This document shows positions 11,363-24,100 of a stretch of DNA of 50,404 nucleotides, one piece after another; the first letter of the stretch is position 1; each line of letters begins with the position of its first letter. The translations under genes were made by a program, and so were the position numbers. The notes under the pieces were generated by a model. The model did not search any database. It saw only the letters and a list, made by a program, of their open reading frames with translations, and was not told where the DNA came from. Origin of the DNA: Zygnema cylindricum (lineage: Eukaryota > Streptophyta > Zygnematophyceae > Zygnematales > Zygnemataceae); contig JBBHKE010002337.1 in assembly GCA_037447655.1 (NCBI GenBank), positions 1 to 50,404 on the forward strand, written 5' to 3'.

Positions 11363-11721
11363 GTATCTTGCCCGTGATTTTTTCATCCAAAATCTTGCAC
11401 TAGTGTTAGTAACACTATTTGGTCAAAGGGCCCGTAACAAGCCACACGGAAAAACATAATTTAGTGTAGATAAAAATAAAAGAGTGTTAACAACATTGAC
11501 AGTTCACAACATCATAGCCATGAGCAGAGTAGTTACTTTGAATTGGGTATGAAAAGAATTGTGCATTTCGTTCACACGCTATAAATGTTGAATGAAGGTG
11601 CACTTTCTTTAGCAAATGTGAACGTTTTGAAATCCATGCATATAAAAAATCCCATGCCTTTGCCTAGACGTACGAAGACATTGTAGCTTTCCTTGGTCGC
11701 TCTTTTTATATGTCATCGCTA

Positions 11722-11919
11722 CACCGCCCATAGTCAGCGTTAAGGATTTATTAGTGTTAATGCGGAATTAGAATTAATAATACTAATTTGGTTCAAGGGG
11801 AAGTGGCAGATGATGACCCACATCCTTAAATAGTGTTGTTAAGACTATTTTGTGATTTCCAGCCAAAAATAAGTCGAAATCAAACTAGTGTTATCAACTC
11901 TAATAAGGATGGGGGGCGC
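11722..11919. mobile_element. ~198-bp MITE, inverse orientation to 30325-30523
   Basis: The left terminus CACCGCCCATAGTCAGCG follows TA. The body matches the reverse complement of the intact MITE at 30325-30523 for most of its length (for example TTAGTGTTAATGCGGAATTA). The right terminus is decayed (CTAATAAGGATGGGG). Confidence 0.75.
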
Positions 11920-12947
11920 GGAATTGTTTATCGACGATATAAACAGCAAATGATGACAAATGGTATATTGCGATGTCGACACATCGAATTATCGACAAGA
12001 TACACTTACTGATAAATGTACTGTAGCTACTATGTACTTTAATACTTAAATGTATACGTAAATGTACAACAAAAGGTATCTCATATCCGACCAAATTATC
12101 ATTTGCTACTTGAATCTGTGTAATTTTGTAAATAGAAAATAAAACCAAGGTACAAAGTCAAACATTTGGGACATGTAAATAGCACTCCTGCCCGATTTGG
12201 GGCGAAACGGTTTCGAATGGAAGCTAACCGGTTTTTTGCCAGTTCGGTCATTAAAGATAAAGGTAAAGGTCATTAAGATAAAAGTTGTTAAGACTAAGAC
12301 AAAGGGCAATAAGATAACGATCATTAAGATAATGGTCATTACAATGAAGGGCATTATGAATCCAAAGGAAAAAAACAGAATTTAGAGGTGAGCAAACTTC
12401 GTGGCAATTCATTATTGGAAGTTAATAAAAATAAAAAGAAAACTTTCTAAGTGCTAGTAAATCACTATCCTTTCCGTGAAAATCTATCGAGAATATGTTA
12501 AACATAATTCAAACAAAACTTAGTAAATAATCGAAATACGGAATAAACTCGAAAGTATAAAATCTACTGTCTAAAATCGTAGAAAAACCTGTTTATCTTA
12601 GAATCAAAAAGGGAGAGACGGCATTGCCCTTGCCTCACACAGCTTTCGGAGAATTTTAAGCCCTAAAAATTGTCAAAGAGACAAATGTGTAGAAGTCAAA
12701 AAAGTAAATTAACAAAAAATATGTCAACAATCTTCACTAAAAACCAAAAACCTAAAACCAGATATATGTATTTGGAGAGATATTTGCAGTCACAACTCAA
12801 CTAACTTTGACTCGAATACATTCCCTATGATTCTCGATCACAAATAACGATACAGACTGTATAAGAAAAGGTTTAATAAAAGGTATTCTGGCCGTTGAAA
12901 GTGCCAAAAAAAAGAAGTGTACCTAGCAATTTTTGCGAGTTTTGTGG
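11920..12947. other. Intergenic, downstream of the EDR2-like gene
   Basis: No gene was recognised. The only structure is an imperfect ~24-bp tandem repeat at about 12253-12358 built on AAGATAAWGGTCATTA, which gives Lys/Ile-rich false frames. It should contain the 3' UTR and poly(A) site of the minus-strand gene that stops at 12948, but no clear AATAAA was identified. Confidence 0.5.
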
Positions 12948-15900
12948 TCAATTCTCTGGTATTGGTGGTTTGGCGGATTTGAGAGAGAGATGAGAGCACC
13001 TCCCCACTCCCAACAATTGCTCAGGAAGCTCATCCTCAGTATCACCCTGGTCACAGTTGAGTTGCAGTTTCAAAATAAGTTTACTGTTTTTGAAAGGTTG
13101 GTTTAATTACGTTTTGGTCACATTTTCAGGAAAAAGATTGGTTTTGGATTAACATGTTTGAGTAAGTTTTGTCCCATTTTCAAGAAAAGGTTTGGACTGG
13201 TCAACAAGTTATGAATGGCTCTATCATGTTTTACAGGTCAACTATATAGATCCTCAGTATCGCCCTCAGAATTGAGTTAGGTTTTCTGGTTAATTGAATA
13301 AGTTTTGGTAGTATTTTCAGGAAAGAGTTTGGTTTTGGTTTTAAATGTTTGAGTATGTTTGGTTACTTTCTCAAGAAAAAGCTTGGTCTGGTCAACCAGT
13401 TTCAAATACATCTATTAATGTGTACAGGTCCTAAATGCACATGGTTCATATAGAAAACGGTTAATAAAAAATTATTAAAAAACAATTGAGCAAAACCTTC
13501 ATGCTTTTATTTAAAAAACCAGGATGAGTGAGAACATACTAGAAAGGGTGACTAAGAAAATAGTAAATTTTTTTGTTTCTTCTGGTGACGTATTTGTGAG
13601 GTATAAATGTAACAACACTTCCATTAAAAAAACAGTAACTGCAGTTAAACTTCTCCTTGTTAGTTCTTAAAGTATTCCGAAAGGAAGTACCTTAAGAACA
13701 AAAGCCATATCGACCACCAGGTTGGTAATGTACCCAAAAACCATACTCATTACTCCTCTCACAACCGATGAAGATCCCATATTCACATCCACCTAAAAAC
13801 CAACACGGTTTTCGATCAGATTTTGAAAACAAATAAGAAATAGAACATGAAGGACAAGGAGTAAATACAAAATAGGAGATAAATACAAAATAAGGATAAA
13901 GGATAATTAACACAACATATAAGCAGGAAAACTGGAAGTTTTTTCAACGCCGTTTCCTTTTCTGGAAAAAAACAAAGTGCAAGAACAAACGGTCACATTT
14001 CTCAGATCATTCCACAAAAAAAGAAACAAAGACAATAAAAGAAACACTGGAAGCAAAAAGTTTGAAAAGTAAAAAAAGACCTTAATTCAAGTACACAGAT
14101 AATTGACTTTTCTAATATACCTCGAAGTAGTTTTTGTCTGTATAATAGTGGACCTCCATAATCTGCCCTAAGGGAACAGGTCTCGAGCCTGCTGCTTGCT
14201 TCACAACCCAGGAGCCCTGAGACACACACGAGGGAGAGGGAGAGGGGAGGAGGAGGAGGAGGAGAGGAGGCAAGGGAGAGGGCGAGGGCGAGGGCGAGGG
14301 AGAGGGAGAGGGAGAAGGAGAGGGAGAGGGAGGGGGAGAGGGAGAGGGAAAGAGAGAGGGAAAGAGAGAGGGATGCTGATTTAGCGAAGACAATTTTAAA
14401 AACCTGGAACAAATTCCTATCAAAAACAGCTCCTTCATGCCCACGGCCCACAAGGAAAATTGACTCCGACAATGAAAGAAATCCGGAAGAAATCCGATAA
14501 CATCAAAACTATGAGCCCAAATATAACATAAGTTGAAGAATTCAAATATGAGTTTCAAATATTCAAATACGAGTTTCAAATATTCAAATACGAGTTTCAA
14601 ATATTCAAATATGAGTTCAAGGTGTCATCTCAGTGACGAGCATTTTGTGAGGAAAAAAATAGATGTAGAAAATACCTCAGGAATTCCAGAAATTAGTGTG
14701 AGCCTACTGTTTCGAAAAACATCATCTCCATGAATGAATCGATGGAGAAGAGATCCTTCCTTAACCTTATGTCCCATGACAAAGTAAAATACCAGACTAT
14801 AATGTGTAGTCCCCGGAACCTGAAAGGAAACAGCAAGGGAGAGGGAGAGAGGGCAAGGGAGAGGTTGTTTATAAGTTTCACATAAGAAACTAGGAATAGA
14901 GATACACGCTTAACAGACAAGATAAACGAGAACGAGAGAGAAGAGAGAGACCAAGAGAGATAGGAACACAGTCAGAGAGAGAGAAGAAAAAATCCTAAGA
15001 AGTAGAAACACAAGGAGATTAAAAACCAAGAATACAAAGGTGAGATGCTCGTATGGCAAAGTCCGTTTTCCATGGGTCAAAAATGTCATAAAATTGTACT
15101 GAAAATGGTTCCAATAGGGCTAATAGTAGGCTAAAATCAGCGGGAATTTGAACCTGCATGTTTATAATGAAAGTGTACGGTGCGTTCTCCTTGTATTTAC
15201 GAGCGATTTTCTGTTTTCCCACCACATTGAAAACCAAAATCAATCAAATAAGATTCAGAAATTAGAATAAAAATAAGAATGAGATTTAGGATGCAGATGT
15301 TTCAAAATTCAACCAGAATAATTACTAACGCTTTGCAAATATCATTTCCCTACAAGGAATAACGGAGAAAAGCAACAATCGACTAAAAAGTAAAAAAAAA
15401 ACCAATAATCCAACACAATGTCAGAATACTGAATATACAAGGAAAAGTTATGCAACTTCCTGTTTCCAGACAAATCACTACATAATCATATACTGTGGAT
15501 GATCCACCTTTTCACCATTGTTTTAATGTGCGAAACACATGCGGAGATTACATGTGGTTACTCCGTATTATATCCGTATTATATGTGTATTTAACAGTGA
15601 ATACACTTTAATACGGGACTAAATGTATATGGCATTTCCATACCTTTTTGCACGGTAATATTATGTTTTTTACAGCCGAAATGAAGAGTCCAAATGACAA
15701 GGACGATTTTGAACCGCAAAAACGATTAGCATTAAGGTAGAAAACAATTACTATTACTAGCACTATTTTTAGAGTCCAGAGAGCAAAAAACGAGAGATGG
15801 GTGTTATTATTGCTAAAATTTTATTTACCTGTACAATATTTTGAGGACGACAAGCGAGATGTACCATTCTGTCATCAGAACTGAACCAGTCCACTGCAGC

Positions 15901-16467
15901 AAGTTTGCAAATTGGAGGACCTGATGGGACCTGCGGTGTCCCACATAAAGAAAAATGGGTATAACATTAAATAACATAAACAGTAATTAGAGAAAATGCA
16001 TAAGAGAAAATGCATAAGGGAAAATGCATTACAAGAGGCACCTCTCCACCTGCCTCTGTTTCTCACGAAGTCGCCTATATACTTCAATTGAGACCAAGAG
16101 CAATTCACAAAAGACAATCAAGAATTGTAAGTTCCAAACATATAACCCGAATCATTTCGCTAAACCTACCAAAGACTAGAGGGATGGTAGGACAGGCAGG
16201 ATAAACACTGCTACTACTGTTTTTATTTGCAACTGAGCTCGAAAACAAACAAAGAAACGGTTTTCTGAAAAGCTTTGGTCATGGAGAATTTTATTACCCG
16301 TTTCCCATCCATCAAAAATGTTTTTCCTCGAACCAAAAAGGAGTTTGCCTCAGGTTCACTCCAACAGTCATCTCCATGCAATAGAGGCCCAGATTGAACC
16401 GTCCCCGAAAACTTGGTCCAATCCACAGTAAATCGAGGCTCTGAGGTCCAATCGCCTGTGAGATAAT
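12948..16467 (-). CDS. EDR2-like exons 16-22: DUF1336 (EDR2_C) domain
   Basis: Exons 16298-16467, 15829-15930, 15154-15210, 14676-14819, 14121-14216, 13691-13792 and 12948-13046. Every intron between them is phase 0. Family signatures run in order: DDCWSEPEANSFLVRGKTF, CKLAAVDWFSSDDRMVHLA, YTFIINMQVPGTTHYSLVFY, SLLHRFIHGDDVFRNSRL, GSWVVKQAAGSRPVPLG, VDVNMGSSSVVRG, GYITNLVVDMAFVL and EDELPEQLLGVGR. The stop (TGA) is at 12948-12950. Long CT tracts abut the acceptors at 14216 and 14819. Confidence 0.93.
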
Positions 16468-18039
16468 CTGCAAAAAATGACAGTGGATGGTGTACAACAA
16501 TTTGACGATGGAGAACGAGGGAAGTGGTAAACCAATTTTAAAATCATGACAACACGAACTAGAGTTTACACTCTTTCCTAAACTGTTAACTGTTTCTGGT
16601 TAAGGTGGAGCCAGCAGACCAATGCCACAGAATCAAAGTAAAAAGTGAAGTGAAAAGTGAAGTAAAAAGTGAACCAGTGATTGGTTCTTGCATCTCTAAA
16701 TTTTAAAGGACTTGAAGTTTCGTGAGTGCAACTGTACAGAGTTAACGGCCAGATAAATACTTAATAATACTTGCCAATTCCAGTTAAATTTGGTAATCTT
16801 AGGTTACCTATCACTCATTATCTTAGTTATGTTTGGAAACTCATACCTGGTTGACTCAGTGGGCGTTCCACTGAAATGATTATTTCGTCTCGAGGAGACT
16901 AATACCGATAACAACCCAAAAAAAAAAGAAAACAGAAGAAAAGCTACAAGTCAACTGGAGTAAATGGCCACAGGTATTTTGTGAAATGAACCAGAGACAT
17001 TATTATCGTACAGGAATAAGTTTTTTTTTCGGCGTGAGAATTAACCTTGCAAGATTGTTAAACTTTAAAAAAGCCCTCATTTGTCTAGAACCCTCATTTC
17101 AAAAAACAGTTTCTATTGAACAAACGGACTGGCCATCCCGGGAGATAAGTCTTAATCTATGAAAAAATAAGAATAGTTAAAAAAAAAAACATCGCCGACA
17201 CTGCCATCAAACTTTTTAAACTTTTCTTTTGTTTACCGCTTATTGCAGTTTATATTTACTATTCCAATTTATATATAGTAAGCAGACAACAAAAACGATT
17301 ATTAAAACCTTTATTCTTCGGAGAGCTTTGAAACAAAGTGCTAAGTGAAATGATTTCATCTCTGAAGCTTCAAATTGCTCATTAAATGTATCAAAAAACA
17401 AACTCTTCTTCTCTTCTCTTCCCTTCCTCCACATCTTCCATACCCAAAAACGATCGCAAAACTCTCCTTTTTTTTTTTTTTTTCATTCAGAGAGCATTGA
17501 AACAAAATGGTAAGTTCAACTATTTCACCTCCGAATTTTCAAATTGCTCATTAGTTGCGTCGAAAAACTCTTCCTCCACATCTTCCGTATCCAAAAACGA
17601 CGGCAATGATTGGACAACTACATGTCTCACAGGAGAGGATGGTTCCTCAACTTCAACAATTTTCCATTGAACTACAGTCGTACTTCCCGACACTCCCTGG
17701 GCAGCAAAAAAGTCTCGTATACCTGACCTCACATCAATGACAATAAAAAAAAAAAAAAACTCTGTCACATTGGAACGTCCATCACGTAACTCTTTCTTAT
17801 TTAAACACTGGATGTACATATATTTTTGTAGCTCTAGCTTATACTGAACTCGCTAGAATGCATCTGACTTATGGTAGTATTTAATACTTACTCTTACGTA
17901 GCATTTGGAGAGGTATTTGCTTAGTTAATTGGTCTCTCCTCCTCTCTCCGTCTCCCTTTCACTCTCCCTCTCCCTCCCCCTCCCCTTCCGCCTCCCCAAG
18001 CATTATGATTCTTCTGTCTATGACAGATATTTTATACAT

Positions 18040-18112
<73 letters not shown>

Positions 18113-21100
18113 CTGTAACAAGATGCAACATTCACCAATTTCCAGTAGAACTATCCCTAGAGTACAAATAATCAGGTCTGCTCATGTCCTTCCAAAAGCA
18201 GGCAAGAAGATAAAGAAACTATTCAGTGGAAATGGCACCTGCCACACATTCGAGAAGACTGTCTCGCAAAAAAACTGGGTATTGGGATAACCCAATTCCA
18301 AACCACGAGGACCAACCAGCCACATCCATCTCCAATACATGCTCCACTAAAGACCGAGGCTTCTCGTCTTTACCACTCTTGAGAGGTGTTATAATGTAAC
18401 CACCACCTGGACCATGAAAAGACAAAAACAAATTATTGGGTTAGTGACATAGTGGAAGCTACACTGCCCATCACTTGCTTGGGTAGTAGGCAAGTAGTTC
18501 GCTGCCGGTATGGGAGCAGCGGCAGAATGGCTTTTACAAAAAGACGTGCCTAGCACCGGGCTTGTTAATTTGGTTGCGACTTTTTTTGGCGAAAAGAGTG
18601 CTGTTGATAGAGGGACTACACATCAGAAAGACTTTCTACTCAAGTTAACATGACCATAATGTGAGTTAATGTACAGTTTTTTCTACAGAATGATCCACAC
18701 AAATCGTTTAATCAGAGTGATATAAGTGATTTTTTTTGTGTGATCCTTTTAAATTTTTAGTAAGAATATTCACTTACTATGTATGATTGCCCGAACATTC
18801 CCCGGCTGAGGTGGACAATCTTTATGATTCACAGACTTGAAAAAAACCGCTGCAAGAAAACCGAAAAGAAGTTTGTTAGATATTCTTCACAAATTCCCGC
18901 AAGTCCTAAAACAGGACTCTAAAAAACAGTTTTATTTCACCACAACTTATTGTTTTGATACTGCAAAAAAGGAACAAAAGAACGGTCTTACAATATGAGC
19001 CATTCTCTTCCCGTACCCAGTGTCGAGTCATACACAGGTACCGTTTTCGAAGCCATCTGAACCCTCTCCCAAAAATTAAATTGTTTATATCTCATCCATG
19101 TATTCCACATCACTTACATTGCTAACCATAATTAGCGTGGAACGGGTTAGCAAGTTCCTCACTATTTTATACGCCAATGCATATTAATGTTGTTATAACT
19201 CTTCCAGATAAGGTGTTTTTCCTACTAGCACATAATTGTACAAATATACCCAGCTAATTCACTTAAAAAGTTTGTATATCGATTTAATATATCTTCTAGC
19301 GTGCACCATACTCATGTTGATGACCACTGGGGAACACAAAAACACAAACGCATGGGAGTAGATATGTGACTTGATAAATAGATCTATAGCACATAAAAGA
19401 AAATTCTTCAGAAACAACTACATCTAGTGTTCCAAGACTCCCCGGATTGCAAGTCTATCGTGTACTAAGAAACCCACTTGTACCTTATATTTCCTTAATT
19501 ATTTTTACGAGGTTGATGATTATAAAACATATAACAAAGAACATAAAATACATATCATAGAACATAGAAAATACAAGGAGATGAATATCTAGTTTAAATA
19601 GTGCAAATAACTGACATCCACTCTTGCCGTAGTTTGACAAAAACAATGTCTGAATGACCATCTTTCCTCTCAATAATTTGCGCCGAATCGATTGTCGAAT
19701 CCCACCTGAAAAAGACAAACAAGTCTAGTCAGAAAAATAAAACATTTACATCAATTTGCACGAGAGCTTGCAGAGAAATCCAGCTCCAATGCAACACGAT
19801 ATGTTATAAAATCGTCCAAAAACGTAAATTGTCAATCAATCTTGACTAAGCCAAAGACGTAGATCACATACAAAGCACAACTTTCCTAAAATAAAAACTC
19901 ACGCTTGATTTGCATAAAGAGCCTATGGTAACAAAGAAACATATTGGATTACAGCTTCACCAGTACTTCGCCTCATGTTGTTGTTTTGTTGTTGTTGTTT
20001 TTTGTACAACTTCCTTCAGATAACAATCGGTTACTACCAGAAATCATTACTGTAGATCGGTGTTGGATAGCAGAAGGAGAAAAAGAAGAGAAGGAGAAGG
20101 AGAAGGAGAAGGAGAAGAGAAGGAGAAAGTGGAGAATGAAAAAAATGACGATGATGAAGATGATGAAGGATCGTTTCCAAAAAAAAAAAAATGGAATTAG
20201 GAAACTCACTGGCAGCGTTTCGGCCCATAATCCATAACTAAGTCAAAGATGGAGCTTGGGTCCGCCTTCACTACTCCCACACACTTCATTACCGGTAGCT
20301 GCAAATTCCCAAAATAAACAGGGGACGTTTTTGAAAAAAAAAAAAAACAAACATACTGAGCTCAAAGAGCAAGAAAATAGCTTATATGAGACCAAGTACA
20401 GTGAAAGAGAAACATTCACATTCACATTAAGGGCAGGTACAAGCTTAGGCAAATGGACTAACAACAAACGTTGTACATTTGAATAGTCAAAGTGCTCAAT
20501 TTCTTTGACACCAAAAACTAAATTTGGGACGAATTAATAAAAATAATTTTAATTTTAATTTCTAGTAAGGGGAATTTCTAGTTTTCAACATGAAATTTCA
20601 GCTCAATGTTTTTCTAAAATGGCAAAGAATCTTTTGGCATCCAGGTCATAAGTTCATCTGATTATATACATTGGAGAAAAGATGTTTATAAGGATACTCT
20701 TAACAGCAAGAATACAATGTCAAATCTCAAATTGAAAAAACTTCAATTTTGCTTGCCATACCGTATAAAACTTGTACTTAATAACATCCGTGGTTATCTC
20801 CTCGAAAAATCGAAGACCTGCAACAATACAAGATGGCTTTGAGTTCAACGAGAAGCGAAAAACAGGGAAAAGGTTCACATGTCATAAATGAGAGGTAAAA
20901 AATGAGACTATACATACAAAAAAAAAATTGTACTAGGAAATACTAAATAGAGTGAATCATCTTGAAGACGGGCAGATATCTTCATCACCAACATTTCTTT
21001 GTATACCACCTTAAATGAAATAAGAAGAAAAGAGAAGGTTACTAAATAGTAAGTAATTAAAAAAAAAAAAGAAAGCCAACTATCCATAACTTGCAGAACA

Positions 21101-24100
21101 TCTAGTTCCTTTCGAACCATGAGGAACAAATTGACTGTAGGCAAAGGCACATAGAATGAAGAACAGAACAAAAAAATGAAAAACAGGGGAAAAAAAACAG
21201 AAAAAGGGAAAAAACTGAAGCAGAAAAAGAGACAAAAAATAAAGCAAAAAAAGAGAAAAAAAAATGAAGCAGAAAAAAGAGAAAAAACTGAAGCAGAAAA
21301 AAGAGAAAAAAACTGAAGCAGAAAAAGAGATAAAAAAACGAAGCAGAAAAACAGACAAAAAACCGAAGCAGAAAAAAGAGACAAAAAAATGAAGCAGAAT
21401 ATTATTTTTATTATGAGGCAGAAGTTATTCCAGCTTACCGTTGTCACACCTAACCAGTCGCCATTCAGAAGAAACATTTCCTTCCAGTTGATGGTTCAAA
21501 AAAAAACTATCACTAGAGCCAAAGCTCGTAGAGGGTGCGGGAGGTCTTTCTGGAGACAAAGGAAGGGGAGAGGGAGAAGAAAACAAATTGGACCAATCAG
21601 TAGGACCAGGGGGAGGGAGAGGGGGAGGGAGAGGAAGAAGAGGGGAGGACAGGGAGAGGGAGAGGGAGAAGGAGAGAAAATGACTATTGGCAGTCATCTG
21701 CAGTCAGTAACATGGTCACTGCAAGTTTTCAAAGGAAAACCAAGGTCTAATGCCAAAAACAAAACTGATGAACTACACTGCCCATTGATATTAGAGTTAA
21801 TAACACTTTTTTTGACCCAAAGTCATAAGTTATCGGTGATAACAACAATTGTTTAAGTGGTCCAAAATGAGCCTCGAAACATTTTTTAGCGAAACCTATT
21901 TTAGTTTGGTTAATACAAAATCGGCTTTAACACTGAAAATTCCCTAACCCTAATAGCCATGTAAGGTGCATTTCAATAGTCACCTTAAAATGTTGAATGA
22001 ATTCTGTGGGAAAAATCAACACCAGGACAACCGTATTGTTTGTCGAGAAATAGGAAAAGAAAAATAAACGACTGTCGGGACTTCTACATTAGGGAACGAG
22101 AGAGCTAAGACATAATTATCTTTTCCAATACCAACAATAGTGTAGAAGACATTGTCCGGAGAGACCCAGAAATTTGTCCAGCAAAAGAAGGGACAGAAAA
22201 TGGTTTTAGGAAAACATTAAAAAATGTATTCTGTTATCTCTTCTCTTGGTTTCAATTTTCATGCTCGTTTTTGCACCAAACTTGCACTGCAAGTATCTCC
22301 ACAATGATACTAAAAGTACTTGCTATTACTATTATTATGATTACTATTGTTGTTATTGCTATAATTGTTAAGAAAAAATATTTGATCCAGAGATGAATTC
22401 TGATGGGGCGAAACATCCGGTACTCAAAAAAAGCCAGGACAGGCTGGCACATCCATCTTATTTGTAAACAAATAATGCACATATTTTGCTAGGAGATAGT
22501 AAATTGTTTGCCTGAAAGCGTTTAACCATCATGGTACATTATGTAAACTAAAGTCCCATAGTTAAACTTCACAAGTTGTCTTTTCCTTAAGGTGTTCAAC
22601 CATCATGGTTACATCATGCGAAGAATCCCATATAAATGAACGACCCCGTGAATAAGCTACAAAAAAGTTTTGGCGAAAATTTTAGCTAACAAAGTTTTAG
22701 CTGACAAAGTTTTAGTTAACAAAGCTTTAGTTAACAAAGTTTTAGTTAACAAAGTTATAGCTAACAAAGTTTTAGTTAACCAAGTTTTAGCTAACAAAGT
22801 TTGAATTAACTTGCCTGACCCTATGGTCGTATGAAATCCTGGCCTCCGACGGTGACTAGAACCATCTGTATGAAGGAAAGGCGAGTCTTGATACGCAGAA
22901 AATGTTGACGGGCGAGGACTGCAAAAAAAAAAAACGAGAAAAATGACGGCATGATACAAAGAAAATGACGAACAACGACACGGCATTGAAGATTAGCTTG
23001 CAAAGGGAAAAGAGAGATAGGGATAAGTTAAGGAGGGAGAGGGAGGAGGAAAACGAAGAAAAAGAGGAAAAGAGAAGTGGGAAAGAGGGAGGTGGGGAAG
23101 AAAAGAAAGACGAGGAAACAGAATGAAAAAGGGAGAGTGAGGAAAAGCGCCAGAGAAGGATTGGATTTGACTTGGTTTGAGACGGATAAGGACTCATATG
23201 AAGTATAAAGCACAGTTCATCTGGACCATTATTGTATTTGTAACCAAACTAGAGAATAGAAAAAAAAGTTACAGGAATGCCCATCAATTCAGTGGTTTAT
23301 GTGACGGAGGCTGATATTTCTCTCTCCCTCTCTCTCTCTCTTTCTCTCGTCCTCACAAATCTGCAAAAAAAAGATTGCCAGATACTTCTTTTCCATCTTC
23401 AATTCTGGATAATGAAAAGAGAGTCGAAGAATAGAAATGTTCCCACATTATCTGTTTACAGTTTTTTGTCCCCATAGGAGAGTGGTGAGGCTATACTCAC
23501 GAGCTCGAACCAGAATGTTCCCACATTATCTGTTTACAATTTTTTGTCCCCATAGGAGAGTGGTGAGGCTATACTCACGAGCTCGAACCAGATAAGGGGG
23601 ATATGGGGACAATGAAAAGAGAGTTTAAGACTAGAAATGTTCCCATATTATCTACTTCCAAATCTTGTCCCAAAGGAAAGAGAGGGGAGGAGAGGAGGAG
23701 GGTGCCCGAGGCTATACACGAGCTCAAACCTGATAAGGGGGACAAGGGGAAACAGAAACGAGAATTTAAGACTAGAAATGTTCCCACCTTATATACCTTG
23801 CAAAACTTGTCCCCATGGAGAGAGAGAGGAGGAGAAAAGGAGAGATGGAGAGTGCCCAAGGCTTCACTCACGATCGAACCCGATAAGGGGGATAAGGGGA
23901 TAATGAAACGAGAGTTGAAGACTAGAAACGTTCCCACATTATCTACTTGCAAGTCTTGTCCCCACGAGAGAAAGGGGAGAGGAGGAGAGAAAGAGGAGGT
24001 AAGGAGGAGAGAAAGAGGAGAGGAGGAGAGTGCCCAAGGCTATACTCACGAGCTTGGACCCGATAAGGGAAACTTCGATTGTGAGTCCAAAATGGGAGTA

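Noticed and set aside
13692-13913. 73-codon minus-strand frame ending WVHYQPGGRYGFCS
   Set aside because: An out-of-frame reading of EDR2-like exon 21. The correct frame gives GYITNLVVDMAFVL, a DUF1336 signature.
20908-21477. 189-codon minus-strand Phe-rich frame
   Set aside because: A translation of the GAAGCAGAAAAAGAGA tandem repeat inside an intron that runs over the real exon 7 in a wrong frame.
23430-24090. CRISPR-like array of regularly repeated units
   Set aside because: Units of 84-163 bp contain exon and donor sequence and no short repeats separated by unique spacers. The context is eukaryotic.
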